A stretch of 64,000 nucleotides of DNA from Apis mellifera (lineage: Eukaryota > Arthropoda > Insecta > Hymenoptera > Apidae). Positions within the stretch are counted from its first letter, which is position 1. Every line of letters begins with the position of its first letter. The position numbers were made by a program, and so were the translations under genes. Where the stretch lies: assembly GCF_003254395.2 (NCBI RefSeq), contig NC_037647.1, positions 7,457,925 through 7,521,924 on the forward strand. Reading direction: 5' to 3'. The notes under the pieces are model-generated. The model did not search any database, was not told the origin of the DNA, and saw nothing but the letters and a program-made list of their open reading frames with translations. Shown in pieces: positions 60,784 through 64,000 of this stretch.

Positions 60784-63494
60784 ATGGCGGCCAACATTAA
60801 CGGAGTTTTTACTGAAAATTTACAAAATGCAATACTTCAAAGTAAAGTATTAATTGTGGGTGCTGGTGGAATTGGATGTGAGATATTAAAAAATCTTGTT
60901 ATGACAGGATTCACTAATATTGAAATAGTATGTACATCAACATTTATTAAAAAATCTTAATAATTTTCTAACCTATATATTTTTCTCTCTTTTAATGGTA
61001 TTCATTGTTATCATTACAAATTTTGAAACCGGTATTTATATTATTATAATTATGTATAATAGAATATATAATATTATAATATTATGGTTTTATAACAAAA
61101 AGCATTTAAGATTAAATCATTTTTGTCATAAGATTGTTCATTCATGATTTTCAGATTGATTTAGATACAATTGATGTTAGTAATTTAAATAGACAATTTT
61201 TATTTCAAAAAAAACATGTGGGAAAATCAAAAGCAGATGTTGCAAGAGAAACAGCATTAACATTTAATCCTGATACAAAAATAGTTCATTATCATGACAG
61301 TATTACAACGTAAATATTCTTATATAGTTATGTATATTAATAAATAGTTTTAAAATAATATTTTATAATAAAGTATAAATCTTTATTTACAGTTCTGATT
61401 ATGGAGTATCATTTTTTAAAAAATTTACTTTAGTTATGAATGCTCTTGATAATAGAACAGCTAGAAATCATGTAAATAGAATGTGTTTAGCAGCAGATGT
61501 ACCATTAATTGAATCTGGTACAGCTGGTTATGAAGGTCAAGTAGAACTTATAAAAAAAGGATTAAGTCAATGTTATGAATGCACACCAAAAGCTGCACAA
61601 AAAACTTTTCCAGGTTGTACAATTCGTAATACACCTAGTGAACCAATTCATTGCATAGTATGGGCAAAACATTTATTCAAGTAAGTTTATAAATTAATTT
61701 TTGTCTTAAAAAATATATATATATAAATGTATAAATATAATATATAAAAATATTATTTAAATTTTTAAATTTTTAGTCAATTATTTGGTGAAGAAGATCC
61801 TGATCAAGATGTTTCTCCAGATACTGCTGACCCGGAAGCAGCAGGTAAGGATAATAATAATTTTAAAAAATTTTTAAAATAATATTAAAAAATATATACA
61901 TAATATATATAAAAATGATGTATTATAGATTCTGCAGGTCAAAATGCATTAAATTCAAAATCAAATGAAAAAGGAAATGTTGATAGAACATCAACTAAAA
62001 TTTGGGCACAATCATGTAATTATGATCCAGAAAAATTATTTACAAAATTATTTCATGATGATATAAAATATTTACTAAGTATGGATAATTTATGGAAGAA
62101 AAGAAGACCACCTATTCCTTTAAATTGGAAAGAATTACCAGATGGAGGTTTGTAGAATAATTGTTTTAAACTTATGTTTTATTAAAAATAATTATATTTT
62201 CTTAAAGTTTTTCATAATACAGTACCAGGTTGCAGTAAAGAAATTAATGAACCTGGTTTAAAAGATCAGCAACGATGGAGTATTTCTAAATGTGGAAAAA
62301 TATTTGCTGAATCAATCAAAAGTTTAAGCAATACTTTAAAAGTTTCACAAGAAAAATCATCAAATAATCATTTGATTTGGGATAAAGATGATCCAAGTTC
62401 AATGGATTTTGTTGCTGCATGTGCCAATATAAGAGCTTACATTTTTGGTATACCTCAAAAAACAAAGTTTGATATAAAATGTAAGAAAATAATCATTATA
62501 TTCTGAAAACAAAAAAATTGTAAGTTTTTTAACTTTATTTATATTTTATAGCAATGGCAGGAAATATAATTCCTGCAATCGCAACTACAAACGCAATAGT
62601 TGCTGGCTTAGTTGTTCTTCATGCATTCCGCATTCTTGAAAATAATTTAAAAGCATGTAGATCTGTATATTTGCGTTCGAAAATGAATCATCGTAATCAG
62701 TTATTAGTACCAGAGAAAAATGTTAATCCACCAAATCCAAAATGTTATGTATGTGCACCTATGCCAGAAGTTATACTAGCAATAGATACATCTAAAACAA
62801 CAATTAAAGAATTACTTGAAATAGTATTAAAAAGTAGATTGAACATGATTGCACCAGATGTTATGATAGATGGTACTGGTTCTGTTGTTATTAGTAGTGA
62901 AGAAGGAGAAACTGAAGAAAATAATGATAAACTCTTAGAAGAATTAGGAATTAAAGATGGTACCATTCTTAAGGTTGATGATTTTCAACAGAATTATTCA
63001 TTGACTATAACCATAATTTATAGAGAACGTCCAAGTTTAAAAGGTGATAGTCCTGATTTTCTCATCTTAGCTGATGAAAAAGATCTCAAACCTAAAGAAG
63101 ACAATGATTTAATAAAACCATCTACTTCAAATGGCCAGGTAATTAAAATAATATATAAATGTGTTAATGTTCACGAATTTAAATATGTATATAAATTAAA
63201 AATTTTATTCAGGTGGAGTCATCTAAAGAAAATGTAATGATTGTTGAAACTGAAACCGTTTCATTGGATACAGTAAAGAAACGTAAAACTAATTCTCTTG
63301 AAGAAATTGTGTCTCCAAAAAAAAGAAAAATGGAAGTTCATAATGTAGATGATGATATTTCTATTATTGAAAATGATATAACTAATGATGCTGGTAATAC
63401 AAAATCAAACATTAAAATACATAAAAATTCAGAAGATGATGATTGTTTAATTGTGCATGATGATAATATGCAAACAACTACAACTTCGCAGTAA
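60784..63494 (+). CDS. Uba2: SUMO-activating enzyme subunit 2 (UBA2/SAE2)
   Basis: UBA2 is the catalytic half of the SUMO E1. It adenylates SUMO with SAE1, takes it as a thioester and passes it to UBC9, mainly in the nucleus. Eight exons: 60784-60927, 61155-61309, 61393-61680, 61777-61844, 61929-62147, 62223-62480, 62552-63138, 63213-63494. All introns are GT-AG (71-227 bp) and the phases join without a break into 666 residues (human 640). Visible: nucleotide-binding GAGGIG (26-31); DLDTIDVSNLNRQFLF; Asp119 in MNALDNRTAR; zinc ligands CYEC (160, 163) and CYVC (442, 445); catalytic Cys175 in FPGCTIRNTPSEP (human Cys173); the ubiquitin-fold domain (about 446-560), which binds UBC9; and an acidic C-terminal tail with two basic clusters, KKRK (595-598) and PKKRK (608-612), a likely nuclear signal. 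The ATG is in AAAAATGG context. No key residue is missing. Confidence 0.97.
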
Positions 63495-63499
63495 ATAAA
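63494..63499 (+). terminator. Polyadenylation signal at the UBA2 stop codon
   Basis: CAGTAAATAAAT: an AATAAA starts on the last base of the stop. A second AATAAA follows at 63560-63565 and a third at 63753-63758. The sequence alone cannot tell which is used. Confidence 0.4.
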
Positions 63500-64000
63500 T
63501 TAAATATAAATTGATCAAATTGTTTCAAAGTTAAATTTTCTAAAATTAATATACTGATCAATAAAATTTATATAAGAAATATATATTTGTACAAAAAAAA
63601 TACATATGTACCAATTCTAGAAGCAGTTTCATTTTATGTTTAAAATTTTCATATAATTTTATTAATGCTATATAAAAACATTTTTGTTCGTAATAAGTTC
63701 ATAGTGTACTTGACTAGAACAAAAAACATATGTATAATATTAATCTTATCTAAATAAAACGTATTTTTATTTTTACAAATATTTATAAAAATACGATATT
63801 ATGTTTATAGTATGCCATTTTATATATTATAGTTATGGTATACATTTTTATACAAAAACGAATAAATACATTTTTCTTACTACAAAATATTATTTTATTT
63901 GATTAAAATTTTTCATATTTTTTATATGCACAATTTATATATTGATTAACATTATAATTATACATTTCGAAATCAATTTTGTATTTTTCATATAATTTCA
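63500..64000. other. AT-rich region downstream of UBA2
   Basis: No coding sequence is recognised. The region probably holds the remaining UBA2 3' UTR. It may also hold the 3' UTR of a convergent gene beyond the window, since several TTTATT (minus-strand AATAAA) hexamers are present. In sequence this AT-rich they are weak evidence. Confidence 0.4.

Noticed and set aside
1..64000. CRISPR arrays, bacterial operons, ribosome-binding sites, riboswitches, rRNA
   Set aside because: Spliced insect genes throughout; the only regular tandem array (29170-29618) has no spacer structure.
1..64000. tRNA genes
   Set aside because: A read-through for GGTTCGAATC-type B boxes with a matching A box and acceptor stem gave no convincing cloverleaf; a covariance-model scan would settle it.

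Overview
This window is a stretch of insect nuclear genome, most likely from a hymenopteran and probably a bee. The evidence is short GT-AG introns (about 70-170 bp) in compact genes, very long introns elsewhere, no operons, and a strongly heterogeneous base composition. One half is CpG-rich and full of purine/pyrimidine runs. The other is extremely AT-rich, with CpG-poor housekeeping genes. A mariner element with a cecropia/mellifera-type terminal repeat also fits. The species call is inference; the gene calls rest on protein motifs read directly from the sequence.

Layout. Positions 1 to about 33.1 kb carry no recognisable cellular exon. I read them as (part of) one huge intron of a beta-syntrophin gene on the minus strand. 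This part holds an internally deleted mariner (684-1614), a three-copy 152-bp minisatellite (29170-29618), several hairpin palindromes and many GGA, GA, TTCC and TA simple repeats. At 33153-33759 lies the syntrophin exon that encodes half of the split PH domain and a complete PDZ domain. Its 5' partner may be a tiny exon ending at 38765, with promoter-like sequence to about 41.1 kb. From 45030 to 47204 five minus-strand exons encode a trimeric-type purine nucleoside phosphorylase; the first coding exon was not found. From 47.2 to 57.7 kb I see no gene.

The last 6 kb is a dense AT-rich cluster of three complete genes: a phosducin-like protein (PhLP1/PDCL, 57759-58765, +), the augmin subunit HAUS4 (59106-60342, -) and the SUMO-activating enzyme subunit UBA2/SAE2 (60784-63494, +). 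PDCL and HAUS4 are tail to tail, 340 bp apart. HAUS4 and UBA2 are head to head, sharing a 441-bp presumptive bidirectional promoter. In all three genes an AATAAA hexamer overlaps the stop codon.

The genes do not form a pathway: membrane scaffold, purine salvage, G-beta folding with CCT, spindle microtubule nucleation and SUMO activation. I found no CRISPR array, rRNA, recognisable tRNA or unusual multi-gene system. The points most worth following are the gene architecture, the deleted transposon, the minisatellite and the compositional boundary.
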